The notes: generated from the letters alone by a model not told the origin. Positions 1-5,112 are shown, counted from the first letter of the stretch. The stretch is 8,464 bases of DNA from Candidatus Parvarchaeota archaeon (GCA_027366075.1 DAHXLI010000014.1:1-8464); one strand, 5' to 3'. Made by a program: numbers and translations.

Positions 1-482
1 GATCTCATCGTAAGCCCTATCTTCATCATCCCTCTCGTGCTTATTGCTATAGTGTTCGTCAGTACAGAATCGCCGACTTTCAAAGACGTCTTTGTCTTTC
101 TGCCGACCAACGCGTTTCTGGTGAAGTCTACAAAATCGTCCATCGCCTGTGATATGTGTGCGAGACCGTCTATAGGTCCTATGTTTATTATCGCGCCGAT
201 TTCGCTAATGTTGGATATCTGTCCTTTTGTGGTCTCGTGTAGCAACGGTACGAACGCAAGCATCTTGAACGTAGTATCATAATATATAGAAGCGTCATTT
301 GGTATTATCAGGCCGTCTTCCACGCTTTCTATGGAAATTAATCCGACCAAAAGCATCTTGTCTTCGATGACTTTTCCGACGTAATTCTGCTTTATCAGCG
401 TGTTGATGGCTTCCTTGTAATTCTTTCCAAGAGACTTCGGTTCTACCCTTATTTTATCTCTTAAAGTGACAATTTCGTACAT
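1..482 (-). CDS. rpo7: DNA-directed RNA polymerase subunit Rpo7 (RpoE'), C-terminus cut by window edge
   Basis: This is the archaeal counterpart of eukaryotic Rpb7. With Rpo4 it forms the polymerase stalk, which binds emerging RNA and aids open-complex formation. I translated 160 codons from the minus strand. The protein opens MYEIVTLRDKIRVEP, the usual Rpo7 start. The N-terminal tip domain (about residues 1-80) includes IIPNDASIYYD (59-69), matching the family's 'G-G-x-V-Y-Y-D' region. The S1/OB RNA-binding domain (from about 82) includes GPIDGLAHISQAMDD (102-116) and ends in KIGLTMR, both hallmark Rpo7 sequences. Family members run to roughly 180-190 aa, so only the last 20-30 residues are missing. 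The start at 482 is fixed by homology and by a GGAGG five bases upstream; an out-of-frame ATG at 486 is not used. Genes usually found downstream (e.g. spt4) would lie beyond the left edge. Confidence 0.96.
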   Translation of the reverse strand, partial: MYEIVTLRDKIRVEPKSLGKNYKEAINTLIKQNYVGKVIEDKMLLVGLISIESVEDGLIIPNDASIYYDTTFKMLAFVPLLHETTKGQISNISEIGAIINIGPIDGLAHISQAMDDFVDFTRNALVGRKTKTSLKVGDSVLTNTIAISTRGMMKIGLTMR

Positions 483-487
483 TCATG

Positions 488-492
488 CCTCC
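488..492 (-). promoter_or_regulatory. Shine-Dalgarno sequence of rpo7
   Basis: The minus strand reads GGAGG, then five bases (CATGA), then the ATG of rpo7. This is complementary to the conserved 3' end of archaeal 16S rRNA and decides the start. It is the only clear Shine-Dalgarno in the window. The other first genes look leaderless, so rpo7 is expected to have a short 5' leader. Confidence 0.75.
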
Positions 493-505
493 ATTGAATT
501 TCTAT

Positions 506-545
506 ATTCATTAAATATTAATAATTTATCAATTAGGGTATAAAG
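506..545. promoter_or_regulatory. AT-rich divergent promoter region of rpo7 and the E1-like gene
   Basis: The 68 bp between the divergent starts of rpo7 (482) and the E1-like gene (551) hold several TATA-like elements. TTAAATATT (511-519) or the ATAATTTAT patch (521-529) could serve rpo7 with a short leader. ATAATTTAT is also centred 26 bp before the E1 ATG, consistent with a leaderless transcript. GTATAAAG (538-545) is the most canonical TATA box but would place initiation near 567, inside the annotated ORF (see findings). I cannot assign the individual boxes with certainty. Confidence 0.55.
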
Positions 546-550
546 CGGAT

Positions 551-1483
551 ATGCATTTAAATACATTTAATTTGGTAGTCATAGGGGCGGGCGCATTGGG
601 ATGTGCGGTGCTGGAAAACGTGGGAAAAGTCGATTTTTCTTCTGTGACTGTAGTAGACGGCGATATAGTAAGCAAGGAAAATCTTAAGAACCAGACGCTT
701 TATTCGGCGGAAGACGCGCGGCAGCTAAAGTATAAATCAGACGCGGCAAAATCCGCTATGGAAAAGACCAACGGCAGGACGAAGTTCGTCAGCGGGCCAT
801 TCTACGTAGGCGAATCTAGGATAGGTGGTGTCGTAAAAAACGCAGACCTCGTCATAGATACTACCGATAACGTCCGCACAAGGCTGATAATAAACGACGC
901 GTGTTCTAAGCGTAAAGTCCCGCTGTTGTTCGCATCCTTAAGAGGGAACAACGGCTTCTGCTGCGTAGTCGACTGGAAGGCGGCGTGTTTTAACTGTATA
1001 TATCGTAATTCAAGGCCGGAAGACGCGGAAGGCTGCGGCACGATATCGGCCGAAGCAGCGGCCACGGCAGGAAAATTAATATTTGAGAAGGCAGTCGCTT
1101 TTTTAGGCTCGAAGGCCGGCCAGAATCTTTTCACAAGTTTTTCCATAGATCCGTTCTCTATATCCGCGGTAAAGATAAACAGGGACGAAAAGTGCGAGGC
1201 TTGTTCTGGACGCACTTATGAACATCGCCTTGATAATGGCTTTATACAGATGTGTGGGGGCGGGATAAAGTTCTCATTGCAGATGCCGATAGACTTGGAT
1301 AGGCTGGTTTTAAGCCTTGAAGGGGCGGAGCCTAAGGATGGAGGAAGCGCGGTCTTTTGCAGAAAAGGTGACAAGACGCTTTTCATATCAAAGTTCGGAG
1401 ACTTTCTGTTTACTGGCTACGGAAAGAACGAGGCAAAAGAGCTCATCTACGGGCTCTTTTCATCCGGAGCCTTAGTCTCTTGA
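551..1483 (+). CDS. ThiF/MoeB/HesA-family E1-like activating enzyme
   Basis: This family adenylates the C-terminal glycine of a ubiquitin-like or sulfur-carrier protein (ThiS, MoaD, SAMP) using ATP-Mg. Visible motifs are the nucleotide loop GAGALG (12-17), the acidic DGD (36-38) with ENLKNQ (43-48) in place of the usual SNLNRQ, the Mg/adenylate segment DTTDN (103-107), R111 and N115 of the R-x-x-x-N helix, and zinc-type cysteine pairs C146/C149 and C215/C218. C162 in GCGTIS is a candidate catalytic cysteine by position. The C-terminal FGDFLFTGYGKNEAKELIYG resembles the tail of archaeal ThiF-like proteins. At 310 aa it is slightly longer than MoeB-type enzymes. Two features are odd: the protein begins only eight residues before the nucleotide-binding strand, lacking the usual N-terminal helix, and the NLxRQ arginine is Asn47. 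There is an in-frame stop at 512-514 and no alternative start before 551. No carrier protein is encoded nearby, so the pathway (thiamine, molybdopterin, tRNA thiolation or protein modification) is undecided. Confidence 0.88.
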   Translation: MHLNTFNLVVIGAGALGCAVLENVGKVDFSSVTVVDGDIVSKENLKNQTLYSAEDARQLKYKSDAAKSAMEKTNGRTKFVSGPFYVGESRIGGVVKNADLVIDTTDNVRTRLIINDACSKRKVPLLFASLRGNNGFCCVVDWKAACFNCIYRNSRPEDAEGCGTISAEAAATAGKLIFEKAVAFLGSKAGQNLFTSFSIDPFSISAVKINRDEKCEACSGRTYEHRLDNGFIQMCGGGIKFSLQMPIDLDRLVLSLEGAEPKDGGSAVFCRKGDKTLFISKFGDFLFTGYGKNEAKELIYGLFSSGALVS

Positions 1484-1718
1484 CGCTTCGGTACATAAGG
1501 AACGCGCTGAGGAAGATCAAAGGCAAAGTCGCGACCATTATCACTATATAATTCGTTTGTTCCGCATTCACGACGCTCTGCCCCAATAAGACCGCAAAGG
1601 CTGTGTTCGCGTTTAGGGTCAAATATTGGTAAAGGATAAATGAAAGCATCGTGATGCCGATAGAAAGGCCCGCAAATGCGGTCACAATAAAAAGCACTGG
1701 CTTTAATGAATGTTTCAT
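1443..1718 (-). CDS. Small two-helix membrane protein, unrecognised
   Basis: I do not recognise a family. The 91-aa product has two hydrophobic helices, about residues 7-30 and 57-77, separated by a polar stretch (NANTAF to NAEQTNY). It ends in a strongly basic tail, VKRLRLRMKRARR. The positive-inside rule places that tail and, with two helices, the N-terminus in the cytoplasm, leaving the 31-56 linker outside. There is an asparagine-rich linker but no N-x-S/T sequon. Support for a real gene is the coherent membrane protein sequence and a TATA box centred 25-26 bp before the ATG, giving a leaderless transcript. The same box serves the divergent neighbour at 1770. Its 3' end runs 41 bp into the convergent E1-like gene, so the basic tail is encoded antisense to that enzyme's C-terminus. 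Shared promoter use suggests co-expression with the membrane cluster at 1770-3620. Confidence 0.68.
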   Translation of the reverse strand: MKHSLKPVLFIVTAFAGLSIGITMLSFILYQYLTLNANTAFAVLLGQSVVNAEQTNYIVIMVATLPLIFLSAFLMYRSVKRLRLRMKRARR

Positions 1719-1738
1719 GCAGATAATAAACTAGTCAA

Positions 1739-1748
1739 TATTTAAATA
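1739..1748. promoter_or_regulatory. Palindromic TATA box shared by two divergent leaderless genes
   Basis: TATTTAAATA is a perfect 10-bp palindrome. Its centre (1743.5) lies about 26 bp from both the plus-strand ATG at 1770 and the minus-strand ATG at 1718. That is the normal archaeal distance from TATA centre to transcription start, so both transcripts would start at or next to their AUG. Because the box is symmetric, direction must come from the flanking BRE. The plus-strand flank AGTCAA is closer to a purine-rich BRE than the minus-strand flank TGTTC, so the plus direction is probably the stronger one. Confidence 0.72.
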
Positions 1749-1769
1749 GAACAGCCAATAAGATATAAT

Positions 1770-2330
1770 ATGTTTAACGCGTTGGCGGCATTATTCAACT
1801 CGACGGTGTCTAATTCAAGTAACACTACACCGCTTACGACGACCGCCCCTTCGGTTTCGCTACTCTATTCCACCGTTGGGTCCTTCCTTTTCCCGTTCCT
1901 TCTGGTTTTTGCAATCGTATATGGCGTGCTTGAAAAAAGCAAGATGTTCGAAGGGAAGAGGGACGTAGAATCCATAATAGCATTCGTATTAGGGATAGTT
2001 TTCGCGACAACCAGCTATACCTTGAATCTGGCGTACATAATATTGCCGATAGCCGGCATCGTTGCGATAGTGATATTCATGCTTTTAGTCCTTGCGTCGA
2101 TGGTCTATGGTGATACGTCGGGAAGTGAATTCCCTCGTAGCGGAAAGAAGATAATAATAGTACTGGCGGCGATAATCTCGATAATATTGATACTATGGGT
2201 TCTGGTAGGATCCAATTTCTTGTTTGCTGGCGTCAGTCAGCAGGCCATAATAAACGGCCTGTACAACTATGGACCATACGTTGCGGTTTTGATATTCTTG
2301 ATAGTCGTCGGATATCTGCTTTCTAAGTGA
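1770..2330 (+). CDS. Five-helix membrane protein, first of three tandem paralogs
   Basis: I cannot assign a known function. The 186-aa protein has an N-terminal segment of about 35 residues rich in Ser, Thr and Asn, with three N-x-S/T sequons (N10, N15, N18), then five predicted helices: about 36-54, 66-82, 88-113, 127-147 and 168-184. The first helix ends in VFAIVYGVLEKSKMFEGKR (46-64), followed by a helix starting near S68. This signature recurs in the next two genes. Charged loops 55-67 and 114-127 hold most of the Lys/Arg, so the positive-inside rule puts them in the cytoplasm, giving N-outside/C-inside topology with the sequon-bearing segment exposed. There is no cleavable signal peptide. 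The start is set by the TATA box 26 bp upstream, and translation should be leaderless. A T-tract after the stop and a separate promoter for the next gene suggest it is transcribed on its own. Confidence 0.85.
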   Translation: MFNALAALFNSTVSNSSNTTPLTTTAPSVSLLYSTVGSFLFPFLLVFAIVYGVLEKSKMFEGKRDVESIIAFVLGIVFATTSYTLNLAYIILPIAGIVAIVIFMLLVLASMVYGDTSGSEFPRSGKKIIIVLAAIISIILILWVLVGSNFLFAGVSQQAIINGLYNYGPYVAVLIFLIVVGYLLSK

Positions 2331-2335
2331 CATAA

Positions 2336-2351
2336 AATACTTCTACTTTTT
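2336..2351 (+). terminator. Probable T-tract terminator after the first membrane paralog
   Basis: Just after the stop codon the coding strand is pyrimidine-rich and ends in five T residues (2347-2351), with no hairpin. Archaeal polymerases commonly terminate at such runs. Its place between one gene's stop and the next gene's TATA box supports the call, but the tract is short. Confidence 0.4.
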
Positions 2352-2365
2352 AGTGAAAATAACTA

Positions 2366-2381
2366 GGAAAAGGTATAAATA
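2366..2381 (+). promoter_or_regulatory. Strong BRE/TATA promoter of the second membrane paralog
   Basis: GGAAAAGG (BRE-like, purine-rich) is followed directly by TATAAATA (2374-2381). The TATA centre is 27-28 bp before the ATG at 2405, predicting a leaderless mRNA. This is the closest match to an archaeal consensus promoter in the window, so the downstream pair is probably well expressed. Confidence 0.75.
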
Positions 2382-2404
2382 CTATAATCACCAAATAAAA
2401 TAGT

Positions 2405-3001
2405 ATGGTATTGGATGCAGGATCGCTATACACGTCTGTTCAGAACGCACTAGCAGTAATAACTCCAGCTAACGTGACTAACCCTGTAGAATTTTGGTTG
2501 GCGTTCCTGCTTGTACTTGCCATACTTAATACTGTCCTGAAGAAAGTAAGCTTTTTCCAAGGAAATGAAAATAAGGGCGCAAGAGCACTGACGGCCCTTA
2601 TAATATCCTTCTTCGCAGTCACTGCGGTATGGGTAGGTCCGATTCTAATGTATATGTCGTCAACGCTGGCAGTCACGGCGATGATACTTGTAGCTATACT
2701 TATCGTGGCATCATTAGCAGGATACGATGATAAACTTAAACAAGGCAAAGCAGCACAATGGCTTTTCGTCGGTGCGATAGTAGTCCTTTTCGCAGGGGGA
2801 TTATTCTCTTACGCAGTCGTGCCTGCGAGCGCAGCAAGCGGGGGTAGCAGTGGAATAGCATCATCCGGCAGTCAGATAGGCTCCGTCATATCTTCGTTCT
2901 TTAGCAACCCTTCAAATATAGGTTTGCTGGTAGTCGCAATAGCGATAATAGTGATAGTAGCATGGATCTTTGGCGGTTCAGGTGCAAGTTCAAAAGATTA
3001 A
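2405..3001 (+). CDS. Five-helix membrane protein, second tandem paralog
   Basis: The function is unrecognised. The 198-aa protein has predicted helices at about 28-45, 61-80, 86-105, 117-139 and 171-190. The segment FLLVLAILNTVLKKVSFFQG (34-53) aligns with the signature of the genes on either side: a hydrophobic helix, then V-L-x-K, two or three residues, an aromatic pair, then a short polar loop and a second helix. The loop between helices 4 and 5 (140-170) is Ser/Gly/Ala-rich and likely extracellular. The N-terminal segment carries one sequon (N23). Basic and acidic residues cluster in loops 46-60 and 107-115, predicted cytoplasmic, so topology is again N-out/C-in. Its signature is the most divergent of the three (NTVLKK instead of VYxVLxKSK). 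It follows its own consensus promoter and is followed after 19 bp by the third paralog, with which it is probably co-transcribed. Confidence 0.86.
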   Translation: MVLDAGSLYTSVQNALAVITPANVTNPVEFWLAFLLVLAILNTVLKKVSFFQGNENKGARALTALIISFFAVTAVWVGPILMYMSSTLAVTAMILVAILIVASLAGYDDKLKQGKAAQWLFVGAIVVLFAGGLFSYAVVPASAASGGSSGIASSGSQIGSVISSFFSNPSNIGLLVVAIAIIVIVAWIFGGSGASSKD

Positions 3002-3020
3002 CTTTTAACACTCACTCTCT

Positions 3021-3620
3021 ATGGCATTAAGCTTGACTATATTTGGAATATCTGATTTGCTGGTTTTTGTCCTGGTATTCGCGCTGGTTTACGCAGTATT
3101 ATCGAAATCAAAGTTCTTTAACAAGCCCGATATACCTGCGCTGATAGCGATATCCATCGCCATACTTTCGCTAGCATCGGCTTTCTTCGTTGACTTCATA
3201 ATAGCGTTTCTTCCATACGTCCTAGCGATACTGGTATTTTTATTCCTTATCATGCTTTTGTTCAGCACGGTTACGATACCTCAGGAAAGCATAGGCTCGT
3301 ACCTGAGAAAAAGCACACTTGTCCCGGTGCTGATAGTGTTTATGATGTTCATATTCGGTCTGATAGCATACGGGGCGGCGAGCCAACAGCTCAGTGCGCC
3401 GGCAGTCTCATCCAGCACGTGCATATCTAATTGCGGTACGGCAAGTTCCGCTTCCAATTCGACGAATAATAATCAGGGCGCGGTAAACAAATCATTTAAC
3501 TACATTACCGGCGCATATGTGATCTCGTTGCTTACTTCCCCGAACGTGATGTCGCTTCTTCTGGCTTTAGCGGCGATGGCAGTGGCCGTATACTTCATGA
3601 CTAGAGAGAAAGGAGCTTAA
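3021..3620 (+). CDS. Five-helix membrane protein, third tandem paralog with long exposed loop
   Basis: The function is unrecognised. The 199-aa protein has helices at about 10-27, 39-57, 60-82, 99-118 and 175-193. VFALVYAVLSKSKFF (19-33) is nearly the same as the first paralog's VFAIVYGVLEKSKMF, the best evidence that the genes are related. The N-terminus is short here (about 9 residues). The loop between helices 4 and 5 (119-174) has expanded instead, is Ser/Thr/Asn-rich, has sequons at N146 and N156, and contains the only two cysteines, C134 and C138, which could form a disulfide outside the cell. The C-terminus MTREKGA is charged and predicted cytoplasmic. I see no TATA box at the expected distance and no Shine-Dalgarno in the 19-bp gap, so it is most likely read from the transcript starting at 2405. 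Its stop overlaps that of the convergent thpR gene. Confidence 0.86.
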   Translation: MALSLTIFGISDLLVFVLVFALVYAVLSKSKFFNKPDIPALIAISIAILSLASAFFVDFIIAFLPYVLAILVFLFLIMLLFSTVTIPQESIGSYLRKSTLVPVLIVFMMFIFGLIAYGAASQQLSAPAVSSSTCISNCGTASSASNSTNNNQGAVNKSFNYITGAYVISLLTSPNVMSLLLALAAMAVAVYFMTREKGA

Positions 3621-4102
3621 TAAAGCTTTTTATAAGATTCAAAATTGCTGTCGAATAAGCTTAATTTTTTAGCTCTGAATTTTTCATCTACGTCGAAACG
3701 AGTCTGGATCTCAAATTTTGCCGCCATGTCCCCTTTGATTCTGCATAAAGTGATGTGCGGGCGAAAAGAAGTTTCCTCCCGCACATTAAGTTTCTTACAA
3801 AGCCCGCGGTAGACATCGGAAAGATTGGTCTTCACGTCGATAAAGAGCAGTCTTGGTTTGCCCCAGCTTGGAAAAGCGTCCAGTCCGCTTATTTCAATAT
3901 CCCGGTCTATCGACTGTTCCTTTACCACGTTTATTATGTCTTCGTCGGAAAGTTTTGGGTCTCCGATGAAAAGAAGCGTTATATGCAGCTTTTCTTTCCT
4001 TACAAAAGCGCCGTTTACTTTAGGTTTAATTTTCGTGACGGAAGCCGCGATCTTGTTTAGTATCTCTGGCGGTAATTCTATCGCAATGAAAAGTCGTCTC
4101 AT
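3617..4102 (-). CDS. thpR: RNA 2',3'-cyclic phosphodiesterase (2'-5' RNA ligase family, 2H superfamily)
   Basis: ThpR/LigT enzymes hydrolyse 2',3'-cyclic phosphate RNA ends to 2'-phosphates and join RNAs by 2'-5' linkages in vitro. They are cytoplasmic. The 161-aa protein begins MRRLFIAIELP, the family's usual first strand, and carries both catalytic H-x-T motifs: HITLLFIG (H40, T42) and HITLCRIK (H116, T118). The second is preceded by FRP, as is typical. F-x-R/K-x-E-K-L-H before the first motif is also conserved. The open frame extends 23 codons upstream, but that part is low-complexity Arg-rich sequence lying inside the preceding gene. I place the start at 4102, where the ATG overlaps the TGA of the upstream gene as ATGA. 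There is no separate promoter or Shine-Dalgarno, so translation is probably coupled. The length is slightly below the typical 175-185 aa but the fold elements look complete. The last codon overlaps the convergent membrane gene in TTAA. Confidence 0.93.
   Translation of the reverse strand: MRRLFIAIELPPEILNKIAASVTKIKPKVNGAFVRKEKLHITLLFIGDPKLSDEDIINVVKEQSIDRDIEISGLDAFPSWGKPRLLFIDVKTNLSDVYRGLCKKLNVREETSFRPHITLCRIKGDMAAKFEIQTRFDVDEKFRAKKLSLFDSNFESYKKLY
3621..3631 (+). terminator. Possible T-tract terminator after the third membrane paralog
   Basis: TAAAGCTTTTT follows the stop directly and ends in five T residues. It lies inside the 3' end of the convergent thpR gene, so the T-run is also coding sequence on the other strand. 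That lowers confidence. Confidence 0.35.
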
Positions 4103-5025
4103 CTTACTGTTTCTACAGAATCTATTTCGCCGTCGCCGTCTATGTCGTATCCTCTTACCAGTACCTTCCATATGGGCTCGTCGTTATAGCCCCTGAAAGT
4201 AAGTTTTGAAAATCGGGTCGTGGCAAGTATCGAGGATAGGGTGCCTATGTTTCTTATCCCGCCAAGCACTATTATATCCTTGGTCTTTTCGAACGGGTTC
4301 TTTATCTTTTCTATCGCGCCTTCGTAATCCCTGCTATGTATGCCGTCCCTGTCTTTAAGCGCCCATCCCTCAGCTTTTTCGAATTTCATTGGCAAGAAGT
4401 TGTTCACGTCTCTAGTCACTAAGTTTGTCACAGGGCCGCCGATGATGATTAGATTTTGTTTAAACAGGTTTCTTGAGATCACATCGGTATCCAGCACTAT
4501 CGGGAAATCTTTCGGAAGCTCGCAGAATTGCCCCAGAAACATTGCTAAGTAAAGGGCGAAATGGGTATCTCTGGCTATAGATTTGTACTCGCCATGCGGA
4601 TCAGGCGACCCGACGCATATATATCCGTCGAATTTGCCGTCTTTTATGAATTTCCTGAAGAACCTGGCGGTGCCTTCGTCGCCCATCGTCTGATCCCTTA
4701 TCGCTAATTTCACTTTAGCATCGGAGATTTCAAATGCAAAAGAATTGGTAAGGGTCCTATATATGTTGCCCCTTTTAGCGGTTTTATTCTGTACTGCGAC
4801 CAATCCGGCTTTCTCAAGGTATTTGATAAAATCTGCGGTTTTTTTCTTTGCGAGCTTGGCAGTTTTTGCGATTTCGTCCAATGACGCAGGTTTCCTTGAT
4901 AGGGCTTTTAATATATCGATTGAAGTCTGGTTTATAACTGGCCTTAAATCCTCGAAGTTGTCTATGAGCTTAGTGTCGTTTATAAAATAACCGCCCTCAT
5001 CGGTTTTCAATATAAATGTCTTCAT
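4099..5025 (-). CDS. Winged-helix protein with S-layer-like C-terminal domain and terminal EF-hand-type loop
   Basis: This 308-aa protein combines a DNA-binding-like domain with a domain resembling the archaeal S-layer C-terminal family. After a short N-terminal strand region, residues about 32-92 read as a winged helix: TSIDILKALSRKP, then SLDEIAKTAKLAKKKTADFIKYL (helix-turn-helix), then AGLVAV and a basic wing ending YRTL. The remainder contains YICVGSPDPHGEY (about 135-147), DTHFALYLAMFLGQF (about 153-167) and IIIGGPVTNLVTRDVNNFLP (about 193-212), the pattern of the S-layer-like proteins of euryarchaea. It ends with D294-I-D-G-D-G-E-I-D-S-V-E305, a full 12-residue EF-hand loop geometry. 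No signal peptide or membrane helix is present, so despite the S-layer resemblance it should be cytoplasmic. A TATA box 27-28 bp upstream of the ATG predicts a leaderless mRNA. thpR follows with a 4-bp overlap. The domain assignment is from memory of family patterns; the regulated genes are unknown. Confidence 0.8.
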   Translation of the reverse strand: MKTFILKTDEGGYFINDTKLIDNFEDLRPVINQTSIDILKALSRKPASLDEIAKTAKLAKKKTADFIKYLEKAGLVAVQNKTAKRGNIYRTLTNSFAFEISDAKVKLAIRDQTMGDEGTARFFRKFIKDGKFDGYICVGSPDPHGEYKSIARDTHFALYLAMFLGQFCELPKDFPIVLDTDVISRNLFKQNLIIIGGPVTNLVTRDVNNFLPMKFEKAEGWALKDRDGIHSRDYEGAIEKIKNPFEKTKDIIVLGGIRNIGTLSSILATTRFSKLTFRGYNDEPIWKVLVRGYDIDGDGEIDSVETVR

Positions 5026-5036
5026 AAACGTATATT

Positions 5037-5046
5037 AGGCATGCCT
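5037..5046. promoter_or_regulatory. Palindrome between TATA box and start of the wHTH gene: candidate operator
   Basis: AGGCATGCCT is a perfect 10-bp inverted repeat lying 12-21 bp before the ATG at 5025. It sits directly downstream of that gene's TATA box, where a dimeric repressor would block polymerase loading. The gene it precedes encodes a winged-helix protein, so autoregulation is a reasonable inference. Confidence 0.4.
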
Positions 5047-5048
5047 TA

Positions 5049-5056
5049 TTATAAAA
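5049..5056 (-). promoter_or_regulatory. TATA box of the wHTH/S-layer-like gene
   Basis: The minus strand reads TTTTATAA, centred 27-28 bp before the ATG at 5025. This spacing predicts transcription starting at the start codon. It would drive the two-gene unit with thpR. Confidence 0.6.
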
Positions 5057-5112
5057 GCGTTTGCTATCGATTGACGCACGGCGGGGTGGGCGGTCGAAAA
5101 TACCGATATAGC

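Noticed and set aside
37..282. Plus-strand open frame of 81 codons at the left end
   Set aside because: It lies antisense to rpo7, whose minus-strand translation matches the family throughout; the plus-strand product has no recognisable features.
483..495. Tiny ATG-GAG-GCA-TGA frame overlapping the rpo7 Shine-Dalgarno
   Set aside because: Three codons created by the Shine-Dalgarno itself; no reason to call it a leader peptide.
553..562. TATA-like ATTTAAATA inside the first codons of the E1-like gene
   Set aside because: It would start transcription near 584, inside the nucleotide-binding motif, leaving no usable enzyme start.
802..1215. 137-codon minus-strand frame inside the E1-like gene
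   Set aside because: The plus-strand E1 motifs span this whole region; the antisense product is compositionally a shadow.
2379..2406. ATACTA/TAGTAT six-base inverted repeat flanking the start of the second membrane gene
   Set aside because: Six bases in AT-rich sequence with a 16-base spacer is expected by chance; it partly coincides with the TATA box.
4103..4171. 23-codon upstream extension of thpR
   Set aside because: It encodes an Arg-rich segment not found in the family, overlaps the upstream gene in another frame, and the ATGA junction gives a normal N-terminus at 4102.
3755..4196. Two plus-strand frames opposite thpR
   Set aside because: The minus-strand protein has both H-x-T catalytic motifs in this region; no promoter or recognisable domain supports the plus-strand frames.
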